A DNA stretch of 64,000 nucleotides from Geobacillus thermocatenulatus (GTDB taxonomy: Bacteria > Bacillota > Bacilli > Bacillales > Anoxybacillaceae), in NCBI RefSeq assembly GCF_002217655.1, contig NZ_NEWK01000001.1, forward strand, positions 568,001 through 632,000, written 5' to 3'. Of this stretch, positions 1 through 7,197 are shown one piece after another; positions within the stretch are counted from its first letter, which is position 1, and each line of letters opens with the position of its first letter. The position numbers and the translations under genes were made by a program. The notes under the pieces are model-generated. The model was given only the letters and a program-made list of their open reading frames with translations, searched no databases and was not told the DNA's origin.

Positions 1-503
1 ATTTGCCGCTCGCGGCCACACTGGTCACGGAAGAGATTTATGCGGCATTTCTCGGCGATGTGGACGAAGACAAAACGTTTTACCACGGCCATACGTACAC
101 AGGAAACCAGCTCACTTGTTCCGTTGCGCTGAAAAACATCGAGCTCATCGAAACACGCGGCCTGATGGACAGCGTCAAGCGGAAGGCGCGCCGACTGGCC
201 GAATGGCTTGATCGGTTGTATGACATTCCGATTGTCGGCGACATCCGGCAAAAAGGCTTGATGTGCGGCATTGAAATCGTGAAAGACCGAAGAACGAAAG
301 AAGTGTTTCCGCGCGCGGCCATGGTGGAGCACCGGATCATCCTTGAGGCGCGCCGGAAGGGGCTTGTCATCCGTCCGCTCGGCCCGGTGTTGACGTTCAT
401 ACCCGTTCTGTCGATGAGCGAAGACGAAATGGCTGAGGCGGTGCGCATTTTGTTTGATTCGATCGCCTGTTTGTACGAACAGGCGCGCGCAGAGCTTCTA
501 TAA
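1..503 (+). CDS. bioA: BioA, adenosylmethionine-8-amino-7-oxononanoate aminotransferase (C-terminal part)
   Basis: This is the last 166 or so residues of a PLP-dependent class III aminotransferase; the reading frame is open to the left edge, so the start and the PLP lysine lie outside the window. The segment FYHGHTYTGNQLTCSVAL and the later GDIRQKGLMCGIE are typical of BioA, which uses S-adenosylmethionine as amino donor to make 7,8-diaminopelargonate in biotin synthesis. The stop is followed at once by a strong terminator, so bioA is the last gene of its operon. Another class III aminotransferase is possible, but the HGHTYTGN block favours BioA. The biotin importer bioY lies about 60 kb away in this window. 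Confidence 0.85.
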   Translation, partial: LPLAATLVTEEIYAAFLGDVDEDKTFYHGHTYTGNQLTCSVALKNIELIETRGLMDSVKRKARRLAEWLDRLYDIPIVGDIRQKGLMCGIEIVKDRRTKEVFPRAAMVEHRIILEARRKGLVIRPLGPVLTFIPVLSMSEDEMAEAVRILFDSIACLYEQARAELL

Positions 504-507
504 GCGA

Positions 508-534
508 GGGCGGCGGACAGCCGCCTGTTTTTTT
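508..534 (+). terminator. Rho-independent terminator after bioA
   Basis: A six-base perfect stem (GGCGGC with GCCGCC, loop GGACA) is followed by TG and a run of seven T. It begins four bases after the bioA stop. Confidence 0.85.
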
Positions 535-729
535 GGAGTATACCGCAAATCCGAGAAAAGGATTTTCTTGAAGGGAAAGACCTTGTAGAAAGAAGATTTC
601 CCTTGCATTCACGGATCGATGATTTGGGAGAAAAAGCCGTTTTTCACCAGCCTTCTAGGTACTGGCCTAAGCAGCGGGCGTTTTTCCTGCATACAGTGGG
701 ACTAAAGCGAGCGGAAGGGGGGAAGCAAG

Positions 730-924
730 ATGAGCCATCTCCAAGTAGCGGATGAGCGCATTTGGCGGCCATGGGGCTTTGGGTTTTGGCGGCCGCGCCC
801 GTTTTTCTTCGGCGCTCCGTTTTTTGGCGCTCCATTTTTCGGCGGCTTTTTAGGCGGCTTGCTTGGGAGCGCATTGGTCCCGCCGTTTTTCTATCCGTGG
901 TGGTATGGCCCGATTTGGTGGTGA
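730..924 (+). CDS. Small Gly/Phe/Trp-rich protein, first of a tandem pair
   Basis: A 64-residue protein that I cannot assign to a named family. After a short polar head (MSHLQVADERIWRP) it is almost entirely Phe, Gly, Pro and Trp: two copies of FFGAPF, then GGFLGGLLGSAL, ending PFFYPWWYGPIWW. A GGAAGGGGGG ribosome site sits 6-7 bases before ATG. It is followed by its own terminator and then by a second, shorter gene sharing the core GAPF-x-GGFLGG-LLG-x-AL, so the two look like diverged duplicates. The composition resembles small spore-coat or surface-associated proteins and the next genes are spore genes, but that role is inference. Low complexity makes a function call unsafe. Confidence 0.6.
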   Translation: MSHLQVADERIWRPWGFGFWRPRPFFFGAPFFGAPFFGGFLGGLLGSALVPPFFYPWWYGPIWW

Positions 925-937
925 GAAAACAGGCGAA

Positions 938-965
938 GGGTGGGCGGACGGCCCACCCTCTTTTC
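938..965 (+). terminator. Terminator between the two small Gly-rich genes
   Basis: Perfect eight-base stem GGGTGGGC with GCCCACCC, five-base loop, followed by CTCTTTTCTT. It lies 14 bases after the stop of the first small gene. Confidence 0.8.
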
Positions 966-1023
966 TTGTTGTTGCATATGAATAAAGTGTAGCATTCTAG
1001 CTTTGGGGAAAGGAGAAGGAACA

Positions 1024-1161
1024 ATGCTATTTCCAGGATTGTTGTTTGGCGCCCCATTTGTCGGCGGCTTCTTGGGTGGACTGCTCGGCGGCGCATTGGC
1101 TCCGCGGCCCTTTTATCCGCCGTATCCGCCATACCCCCCGTATCCAGGCTGGTGGTATTAA
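1024..1161 (+). CDS. Small Gly/Pro/Tyr-rich protein, second of the tandem pair
   Basis: A 45-residue open frame with a good ribosome site (AAAGGAGAAGGA, then ACA, then ATG). The product begins MLFPGLLFGAPFVGGFLGG, continues with LLGGALAPRPF, and ends with a short PPY repeat (YPPYPPYPPYPG) and WWY. The central GAPF-x-GGFLGGLLG-x-AL block is shared with the protein encoded at 730-924, and the aromatic tail is analogous. It is easily missed because of its length. The hydrophobic glycine-zipper-like core followed by Pro-Tyr repeats recalls coat or surface proteins; function is unknown. It sits immediately before the spore germination operon, which is on the other strand. Confidence 0.6.
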   Translation: MLFPGLLFGAPFVGGFLGGLLGGALAPRPFYPPYPPYPPYPGWWY

Positions 1162-1180
1162 TCAACGATTCATGAAAGAA

Positions 1181-1219
1181 GAATAAGCATCCCTTTGGAA
1201 CACGAAGGGATGCTTATTC
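1181..1219. terminator. Bidirectional terminator between small gene and gerC
   Basis: Perfect 15-base inverted repeat beginning GAATAAGCATCCCTT with a nine-base loop. It lies 20 bases after the plus-strand small gene, and the stop codon of the minus-strand gerC-type gene falls inside its right arm, so it probably serves both strands. Confidence 0.75.
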
Positions 1220-2281
1220 AATGATCCCGGTGTCGCGGATGCGGACGTCCGCTGTGATGCGAAACGGCAGATGGCGGTAGCGACGATAAAAGTCGCGGTA
1301 GCTGAAATGGCGGTACTGGCTTTTGGCCCATTCGCCGAGGCCGATGGGATCGATGTTCTGTTCCTGAAAGCGGCGGAGAAGGTTGCTGGCGTTGATTTTG
1401 ATCTCCTTTTCAAACTGTTGTTGAACAGCCTGTTGAGTCGATGGGGTGAACGGCCCTTGTTTATGTTCCCGTATGACCCCTTCAAGAGAAAGATGAATGT
1501 GGAGATGCGGCCGCGTTTTCGGCCCTGAAAAGGAAATAGTCCGTTTTGTTGAAATGTTTTTGACGGACGCGTAATTGCCTTTTTGCAGCCGAACCGTATG
1601 AGTCCCTTCTGTATAGGAGTCGGTCAGGATTTTAAAGAAGAACATGTTGTTTCGCTCAATATAATCGACGACCCGGTCACCGCGAAATAAGGCGATTCCC
1701 TCGACTTGTACATCTTGGCCGACCTGTCGGAGATACGGCAAAAAGGGGTCTTGGCCATCGGCATAGTACATTTTCAAAAACAGATGCAAATTCGTTTTGG
1801 GCACGTCCCGCTGTTCAATGTTATGTTTGAGCAGATTGGAAAGATAAATGCCATTTCCTTGACGGCTGTAATGCCCTTTTAATAACTGTTCGGCCGTTCC
1901 GTCGACAACGGCTAAATACAGCCCAGTTCCGATGCTGGAATCACGATGGAAGTTATCGACAAATGGGAAAAGGCCATGTTCCGCCAATCGTTTTCCATAC
2001 AACGCCACTTCAATGCTTCCGTTGACAAGAGGTTCGGGCGTTTTATGCTGCAGCTCTTCAAGAATATCTTTCGTGCTGACGGAAACGGCGGTTAATGTTT
2101 TATTGGCTGTCTCTTCTTTTTTATAAATAGGGATGAGCACGGTGCCTTTTATTTTGGTTGGGCTTACATAATCGAACCCGACGGCGCTTTCAATATTGAT
2201 GTCGTCTAAAATTTCCTTGCGCAGGCAGCCGGAGAGCAGCGATGCGGCCATAAGAACAAGAAGAAACGTCTTTCCGTTCAT
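1214..2281 (-). CDS. Ger(x)C family germinant receptor lipoprotein (C subunit)
   Basis: About 355 residues, the normal size of GerAC/GerKC subunits, which are lipoproteins on the outer face of the spore inner membrane and form the germinant receptor with A and B subunits. The start at 2281 gives MNGKTFLLVLMAASLLSGC, a signal peptide with an LSGC lipobox; this ATG overlaps the stop of the upstream B-subunit gene as ATGA. A longer in-frame start at 2338 is possible but would put 19 residues before the signal peptide. The middle contains VNGSIEVALYGKRLAEHG, a pattern seen in Ger(x)C proteins. Which germinant the receptor senses cannot be told from sequence. Confidence 0.88.
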   Translation of the reverse strand: MNGKTFLLVLMAASLLSGCLRKEILDDINIESAVGFDYVSPTKIKGTVLIPIYKKEETANKTLTAVSVSTKDILEELQHKTPEPLVNGSIEVALYGKRLAEHGLFPFVDNFHRDSSIGTGLYLAVVDGTAEQLLKGHYSRQGNGIYLSNLLKHNIEQRDVPKTNLHLFLKMYYADGQDPFLPYLRQVGQDVQVEGIALFRGDRVVDYIERNNMFFFKILTDSYTEGTHTVRLQKGNYASVKNISTKRTISFSGPKTRPHLHIHLSLEGVIREHKQGPFTPSTQQAVQQQFEKEIKINASNLLRRFQEQNIDPIGLGEWAKSQYRHFSYRDFYRRYRHLPFRITADVRIRDTGIIE

Positions 2282-3366
2282 AACTTTCCTCTCACTTTCA
2301 TCCGAATATACGTGAACGCCGCCAAACATGGCAGCCATACATAAAGAAAATAAAAGCCGATTCGGTTTAAGATCGAATTGATCATATTGACGCCAGTCCG
2401 GTCATGAATGGCGAGCGTGCCAAGAAAGCATCCGATGGCTACAAGGAACAAAGCGGTTTTTTGCCGAACCGGAAGCACCTTCTTGCATATGCGGGAAGAG
2501 CACCAAAGCCCTAAGCATACGTTTGGCAGAATGACAAACAGCCAATTGGCAATGCCAATATACTCAAACCGTTCGATGAACGGCATCTCAACCATTTTCC
2601 ACATCGTCAACGTCGCCCAAATTTGGCGTTGCAGCTGTTTTTCGCTAAAATAGGCCAATGTCAACACGGTGAGCAGTGTGTAAAACAGGGTGGTGGTCAA
2701 TAAAGCAGCGTGCGCCCATTTGGCCGATTGTTTTCCGCTTTTCAGGAAAGGGTAAAAGAACAAAACCGTTTCATATCCAAGCATAGTTAAGGTCATTTCT
2801 TTGGCTGCTTTGACAATGTTGGAGAGCGGGTGATCCAAAATCGGGAGCAGTCTGTAAAAGTCGGTATAATCGAAGACAAACCAAAACGTAAACAGCAGAT
2901 AGCTAGGAATGATTAAGCAAAAAAAGCAAATGCCGACGACAATCCGAAAACCGCCCAATGTGATGTACAAGCAAAGAAGCAAAAAGGCGAGCGAAAACTC
3001 CCATGTGCGCAAATCGGGAAACATCCATACTTGAATGACTTCGATATAGGTGCGCAGGACAACGAGTGACATGGAGGCAAAGTAAGCAGCCATTGCCAAA
3101 GAAAGAACGTTGCCGAGCCAGCGGCCGAATAATTGCTGATGCAAGAGGATGAAGTCGCCATCCGCCTGCTGCAAAAGCCAATACATTAAGGCAAGCACGA
3201 GGTGTCCTGCCGCGCCAGCTAACAGGACGGAAATCCATGCATCATGTCCCGCCGTTTTCGAGATGATGCGTTGAAAGCCAAGGACACCAATGCCGATTTG
3301 CATGGACATAATGATAAAAAAGGCCATGAAGGCAGAAACTTGAGACCGTTCCGCGACAGAAGCCAT
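2278..3366 (-). CDS. GerAB/GerB family germinant receptor permease subunit
   Basis: 362 residues with about ten hydrophobic segments, typical for endospore germination permeases (GerAB, GerBB, GerKB), members of the APC superfamily that bind the germinant in the spore inner membrane. The N-terminus shows the family hallmark of a membrane helix followed by IGIGVLGFQRIISK. It lies 25 bases downstream of the A-subunit gene and overlaps the C-subunit start by four bases, so the three are cotranscribed and probably translationally coupled. Germinant specificity is unknown. Confidence 0.9.
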   Translation of the reverse strand: MASVAERSQVSAFMAFFIIMSMQIGIGVLGFQRIISKTAGHDAWISVLLAGAAGHLVLALMYWLLQQADGDFILLHQQLFGRWLGNVLSLAMAAYFASMSLVVLRTYIEVIQVWMFPDLRTWEFSLAFLLLCLYITLGGFRIVVGICFFCLIIPSYLLFTFWFVFDYTDFYRLLPILDHPLSNIVKAAKEMTLTMLGYETVLFFYPFLKSGKQSAKWAHAALLTTTLFYTLLTVLTLAYFSEKQLQRQIWATLTMWKMVEMPFIERFEYIGIANWLFVILPNVCLGLWCSSRICKKVLPVRQKTALFLVAIGCFLGTLAIHDRTGVNMINSILNRIGFYFLYVWLPCLAAFTYIRMKVRGKL

Positions 3367-3391
3367 CTTCGTCCTCCTGCAAAATGATCAT

Positions 3392-4861
3392 CTATTCATC
3401 AATATCTCGCTTTTCCTTTGCTTTTTTGCCATCGAATCGAATCGGCTGCGGCGTTCTGAGTGAGCTTGGCCGCTTCGCTTGGCTTGTAAACGGAAGGCGG
3501 ATGAGCGCGTCCTTCCAATCCTTCCAACGCGGTGGATACAGCGGCGCAAGAAATGGCCGTCCCAGTGAGGTTAAAGAAAGCAGATGGGTCATGACGATGC
3601 AAAAGCAAAACGCCACCCCGAGCAGCCCCCACATTTCGGCAAACAATAAAAATGGAAAACGCATCAAGCGAATCGTATTGCCCATTTTGTAGACAGGGGT
3701 AGTAAAGGATGCCAGCGCGGCAAGCGCCACCAAGATTAACAAGACATTGCTTGTCAGCCCGGCCTCAACGGAAGCCGTCCCAATGACAATCCCGCCGACG
3801 ATGCCGATTGTTTGCCCGACTTTGGTTGGCAGCCGCGCCCCGGCTTCACGCAAAAGCTCGATGGTCAACTCGAGAAACAACACTTCCACAATGGGCGGAA
3901 ACGGAATTTCCTTCCTTGAAGTAATGAGCGTCCCCAACAAATCTTTCGGTATGAGCTCATAATGGTAATTCAACGTCGCCACATAAATAGGTGTAATCAA
4001 AATGGAAAAGGCGACAGAAAAAAGACGAATGAGACGAAAAAAGGAAGCAATAATCCAGTTTAGAAAATAGTCTTCAAAAGATGAAAAAAACTCGACGAGA
4101 GTGGTCGGACCGATGAGCGCATGCGGCGAACCGTCCACCAAAATCGCGACTTTTCCTTCCGCCAGCACCGCGGCTACTCGGTCAGGGCGTTCGGTGTCAA
4201 GCAGTTGTGGAAACAGGGAATGTCGGTTGTCGGAAATCAGCTGGACGATATAAGAGCTGTCAATGACTTCATCAAATTCGACTGCCTGGATGCGCTGCGA
4301 CACCGTTTGCACGTTTTCCGGGTCCGCAATGCCATCGATATACACAACGGCTAATTTCGTCTTCGATAATGTTCCGACTCGAAACATGTTGACGGTCAAG
4401 TGATCCGAGGGAATGCGCTTGCGCAACAAATATAAATTCGTTTCCAATGATTCAATAAATGACTCTTTCGGGCCGACGACGCTAAATTCCACTTCTGGAA
4501 TGGTCAGTGTCCGCTCGAGTGTCTTTTGCGCTTTGACCAACAATCCGGTTTCATCGGTTTCGTTCAGCCGAATGAGCAAATAGCCTTCGAGCAATTTCTG
4601 TTTCATGTCATTCGGGTCAGAGGAAAGATACGCCTCGTCCAACGGCAGCGCACCGCACAGGTCTTGTAGTGTCGAAAAGTGATAATGAAGCAAATAAGGA
4701 AAAATATTTTTAACAGCAATTTCGATATCAATCATGGGTTCAATATACGACACCCATATTCGCTGCCCAGACGTTTGGTTTCGGTACACTTTTGTTTGGA
4801 AATCAAGGGAACACCCTAACGTTTGCAGCATGCTCCACACGGATTCGGATGGCGCTGCCAT
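3392..4861 (-). CDS. GerA family germinant receptor A subunit
   Basis: About 489 residues, the usual size for GerAA/GerBA/GerKA. The N-terminal soluble region contains VAVLAEGKVAILVDGSPHAL and the central region starts at TLVEFFSSFEDYFLNW, both strongly conserved in this family; the C-terminal half has several membrane segments. The start at 4861 follows AAGGGGAG at 6-7 bases; an upstream in-frame ATG at 4882 has no better site. First gene of a gerA-gerB-gerC operon. No convincing sigma-G promoter was seen in the short space before it, and the hairpin at 4905-4943 lies between it and the coat-like genes upstream. Confidence 0.9.
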   Translation of the reverse strand: MAAPSESVWSMLQTLGCSLDFQTKVYRNQTSGQRIWVSYIEPMIDIEIAVKNIFPYLLHYHFSTLQDLCGALPLDEAYLSSDPNDMKQKLLEGYLLIRLNETDETGLLVKAQKTLERTLTIPEVEFSVVGPKESFIESLETNLYLLRKRIPSDHLTVNMFRVGTLSKTKLAVVYIDGIADPENVQTVSQRIQAVEFDEVIDSSYIVQLISDNRHSLFPQLLDTERPDRVAAVLAEGKVAILVDGSPHALIGPTTLVEFFSSFEDYFLNWIIASFFRLIRLFSVAFSILITPIYVATLNYHYELIPKDLLGTLITSRKEIPFPPIVEVLFLELTIELLREAGARLPTKVGQTIGIVGGIVIGTASVEAGLTSNVLLILVALAALASFTTPVYKMGNTIRLMRFPFLLFAEMWGLLGVAFCFCIVMTHLLSLTSLGRPFLAPLYPPRWKDWKDALIRLPFTSQAKRPSSLRTPQPIRFDGKKAKEKRDIDE

Positions 4862-4904
4862 CCTTTTCTCCCCTTTCTGCACCCGGTCTTCTTAACGGAT
4901 TGAG

Positions 4905-4943
4905 AAAGAGGATGTCCTCCTGCTGTTCGGACATCCCCTCGTT
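4905..4943 (-). terminator. Stem-loop between coat-like genes and ger operon
   Basis: Inverted repeat GGATGTCC with GGACATCC, extended by GAG/CTC, loop of about 11 bases, directly downstream of the minus-strand coat-like gene ending at 4947. On the minus strand the arm is followed by only a weak T-rich stretch, so termination may be partial and could allow read-through into the ger operon. Confidence 0.55.
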
Positions 4944-4946
4944 TTG

Positions 4947-5282
4947 TTATTGCATGGCATTTCGTTGATAAGGGAGCTGATTCGTATACCCTTGGAACTG
5001 CTGGTACGTTTGCTGAAGCTTTTGTGGATCGGCGGCTTCAAGTTTGTACCATCCTTTTTTGAACATCAAGTTGTACAAGTCGCGCTGACAGTTTTGCGTT
5101 TCGGTGAAAATATTCATCATATCTTGATATAACGGTTGGTTGCTCGCTTCATGCAAGTACACGCTGTATGACAACGTCATGTATTTTTCCGTCGCCAGCA
5201 TGTCATTGAGAAAATCGCGCTCGTTCATTTGCGGCGTTTTCGGCACTTGTGTCTCCGGATTTTGCACTTGTTTCGTGTTCAT
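4947..5282 (-). CDS. CotF-family spore coat-like protein
   Basis: 111 residues. The core NERDFLNDMLATEKYMTLSY followed by YSVYLHEASN and later the NCQRDLYNLMFKKGWY pattern is characteristic of the CotF/coat F domain, a ferritin-like helical fold found in spore coat proteins and their vegetative relatives. The ribosome site AAAGGAGG is eight bases from ATG. It follows a second CotF-like gene by 15 bases, forming a small operon. In B. subtilis a coat-like gene (yusN) also lies next to the proline dehydrogenase gene yusM, matching the context here. Exact layer or time of expression is not shown by the sequence. Confidence 0.75.
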   Translation of the reverse strand: MNTKQVQNPETQVPKTPQMNERDFLNDMLATEKYMTLSYSVYLHEASNQPLYQDMMNIFTETQNCQRDLYNLMFKKGWYKLEAADPQKLQQTYQQFQGYTNQLPYQRNAMQ

Positions 5283-5297
5283 GCATCGTTCCTCCTT

Positions 5298-5558
5298 TCA
5301 CATCACCGGCGGCTGCGGCGAGGCTTGCAAATGGCGCAGCATCATTTCATAATGGCGTTGATGCATTTGTCCAGCGCGCTCGATCGCCTGCACTACTTCG
5401 GGATCCCGACATTGCGAGGCGAAAAAGTGCGCCTTTTTCGCCGCCAGCAAGTTCCATGACATCATATCGGAAAAATACATGGCGTCTTTGGTGGACACCA
5501 TTTGCGGCGGCTCAGGCATCGCCGCCTGCGGGTTCGTTTGCGGTTGCTGTTGCACCAT
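5298..5558 (-). CDS. Short CotF-like spore coat protein
   Basis: 86 residues: a Gln/Pro-rich head (QQQPQTNPQAAMPEPPQ) and then a helical section STKDAMYFSDMMSWNLLAAK that aligns by eye with the start of the CotF domain (D-x-x-x-S-x-N/K-x-L-A). The coat F domain looks shortened compared with its neighbour, with HYEMMLRHLQ near the end. Strong ribosome site GAAAGGAG upstream of ATG. First gene of the two-gene operon. A spore coat role is inferred from the domain and the neighbours. Confidence 0.65.
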   Translation of the reverse strand: MVQQQPQTNPQAAMPEPPQMVSTKDAMYFSDMMSWNLLAAKKAHFFASQCRDPEVVQAIERAGQMHQRHYEMMLRHLQASPQPPVM

Positions 5559-5720
5559 GGTTCGCTCCTTTCGTTGGTTGTTCGCTTGTAGATTGTCCAG
5601 CGAGTGGAAAATTATACATAAATAAAAAATAAAACGTCAGGAAAAAACATATTCAATAGAACGGAAACATGGTACAATAAGAAACGGTGAATGCGTTTCC
5701 ATACAAGGAGGCTTGCAACA

Positions 5721-6638
5721 GTGGAGCAGTTGATGCGCGATTTTTTCCTGTTCTTATCGAAAAATAAAACATTGACGAAATGGGCGAAACGATACGGCCT
5801 CCGCTTCGGCGCTTCACGGTTTGTCGCCGGCGAAACGATCGAGGAAGCGGTGCGCGTCATCCGCCAGCTGAACGAAAAAGGATTGGTGGTCACGGTCGAC
5901 TATTTGGGTGAGTTTGTTGACAATGAGCAGGAAGCGAATGAGATGGCGCGCCATTGCTTGGAGGCGATTGAGGCGATCAGCCGGGAGAAGTTGAACTCGC
6001 AGCTGTCGTTGAAAATGACATCGATGGGGCTTGACATTTCTGATGACCTTGTCATGCGCAATATGCGCCGCATTTTGGATGCGGCAAAACAGCACGGCGT
6101 GTTTGTGACGATCGATATGGAAGACTATTCGCGCTGCCAAAAGACGCTGGACATTTTTAAAACGTTGAAAAAAGAATACGACAACGTCGGCACGGTGCTG
6201 CAGGCGTATTTGTACCGGACGGAACAAGACATTGAAGATTTAAAGCCGTACCGCCCGAACTTGCGGCTCGTCAAAGGAGCGTACAAAGAGCCGCCTGAAG
6301 TGGCGTTTCCGGATAAAAAAGATGTCGATGAGAACTTCAAGAAGATCATTAAAATGCATTTGCTAAACGGCAACTATACGGCGGTGGCGACGCATGACGA
6401 CGCCATCATCGAATATACGAAGCAGCTCGTGAAAGAATACAACATCCCGAACAGCCAGTTTGAATTCCAAATGCTGTACGGCATCCGCCCAGAGCGCCAA
6501 CTCGAGCTGGCGCGCGAAGGATATACGATGCGCGTGTACGTTCCGTACGGCACGGACTGGTATGGATACTTTATGCGCCGGCTCGCCGAACGACCAGCCA
6601 ACGTGGCGTTTGTTTTAAAAGGCATCTTCCGCAAGTAG
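5721..6638 (+). CDS. fadM: Proline dehydrogenase (FadM/PutB type)
   Basis: 305 residues from a GTG start nine bases after AAGGAGG; an ATG ten codons earlier has no ribosome site. The protein is a single-domain FAD-dependent proline dehydrogenase (TIM barrel) converting proline to pyrroline-5-carboxylate, as a free-standing enzyme rather than a PutA fusion. Family motifs include VTVDYLGE, IDMEDYSR, RLVKGAYKEPPEVAF and FEFQMLYGIRPERQ, with the substrate-binding YFMRRLAERPAN near the end. In B. subtilis the corresponding gene (yusM, fadM) also lies beside yuzL and the fadN operon. It is a separate unit here, transcribed in the same direction as fadN. Confidence 0.92.
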   Translation: MEQLMRDFFLFLSKNKTLTKWAKRYGLRFGASRFVAGETIEEAVRVIRQLNEKGLVVTVDYLGEFVDNEQEANEMARHCLEAIEAISREKLNSQLSLKMTSMGLDISDDLVMRNMRRILDAAKQHGVFVTIDMEDYSRCQKTLDIFKTLKKEYDNVGTVLQAYLYRTEQDIEDLKPYRPNLRLVKGAYKEPPEVAFPDKKDVDENFKKIIKMHLLNGNYTAVATHDDAIIEYTKQLVKEYNIPNSQFEFQMLYGIRPERQLELAREGYTMRVYVPYGTDWYGYFMRRLAERPANVAFVLKGIFRK

Positions 6639-6783
6639 GGGCGCAAAACAGAGGAAAACGCCGGCGGCCGCCGAGCGTTCGGGCGCAGAAGGGGACAGGC
6701 ATTCAGCGTGCGGTCATGAAGCCGATTTCCATTTCAAACCATGGCCGCTGCATATCCCGAGGCGTCCGATGGTCATTTGAGGG

Positions 6784-6815
6784 AAAGGCCGTTCAGATCG
6801 TGCGGCCTTTCTTTG
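6784..6815 (+). terminator. Probable terminator after proline dehydrogenase
   Basis: Perfect eight-base stem AAAGGCCG with CGGCCTTT, 11-base loop, followed by CTTTGCTTTC. It lies about 145 bases after the stop, so part of the 3' untranslated region would be long. Confidence 0.55.
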
Positions 6816-6865
6816 CTTTCCCCCATATTTGCAGCCATGACAGGCGGGAGCTGACGACGTGGGCG

Positions 6866-7015
6866 TCAGCTCCCTTGCATGTTGTGCTTTTTGTACTGCT
6901 GGTTTTGGCTTGTCCGTTTGCCGCCGCCGTCGTCTTCGACCGTCGGGCCGGCGTTTCCTTTGACGCTTGCGGCGCTGACGCCGCGTTCAGACGGATTTTT
7001 TTTCAACCGGGCCAT
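6866..7015 (-). CDS. yuzL: YuzL-like small spore-type protein
   Basis: 49 residues starting MARLKKNPSERGVSAASVKG, then a GNAGPTVE block and a Gln/Lys-rich end. The start at 7015 is fixed by AGGAGGTG seven bases upstream; longer in-frame starts lack one. B. subtilis has a similar small basic, Gly/Ala/Ser-rich protein, YuzL, at the same place between yusL (fadN) and yusM, and the composition resembles minor small acid-soluble spore proteins. A perfect 11-base inverted repeat (6846-6874) covers its stop codon but has no T run after it on this strand. DNA binding in spores is only an inference. Confidence 0.7.
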   Translation of the reverse strand: MARLKKNPSERGVSAASVKGNAGPTVEDDGGGKRTSQNQQYKKHNMQGS

Positions 7016-7086
7016 CGTCTTCACCTCCTGTTTGTTAGTATGGATGAAAGAACGGCGCCGATGTGAAAAAAATGTGCGCAAATATA

Positions 7087-7115
7087 TTGCGAAAATTACC
7101 AACATACTATATATT
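7087..7115 (+). promoter_or_regulatory. Sigma-A-type promoter for fadN-fadA-fadE
   Basis: TTGCGA and TATATT separated by 17 bases in a very AT-rich stretch, about 80 bases before the fadN start. Predicted transcription start near 7122. Confidence 0.55.
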
Positions 7116-7120
7116 GAATA

Positions 7121-7136
7121 TAGAGAACGTTTTCAC
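7121..7136 (+). promoter_or_regulatory. Candidate cre site (CcpA) at the fadN transcription start
   Basis: TAGAGAACGTTTTCAC matches the cre consensus WTGNNARCGNWWWCAW except at the second and last positions. It overlaps the predicted start point, a position where CcpA binding would repress. Confidence 0.35.
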
Positions 7137-7158
7137 GGTTATTTTTTTCGCTGAAAAA

Positions 7159-7176
7159 TGAATGATGATTCATTCA
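7159..7176 (+). promoter_or_regulatory. FadR operator before fadN
   Basis: TGAATGATGATTCATTCA has perfect seven-base arms TGAATGA and TCATTCA with the same spacing as the B. subtilis FadR consensus (TGAATGAMTANTCATTCA). It lies between the predicted promoter and the fadN ribosome site, as expected for repression relieved by long-chain acyl-CoA. Confidence 0.85.
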
Positions 7177-7197
7177 ATGGTGTGAGGGGGAACCGAA

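Noticed and set aside
690-697. CATACAGT as a sporulation sigma -10 before the first small Gly-rich gene
   Set aside because: No matching -35 sequence at the right distance.
5650-5678. TACAAT as promoter of proline dehydrogenase
   Set aside because: The -10 is good but the -35 (TATTCA) matches only half of the consensus; left uncalled.
6846-6874. Perfect 11-base inverted repeat over the yuzL stop as a terminator
   Set aside because: No T run follows on either strand, so I mention it with yuzL but do not call a terminator.
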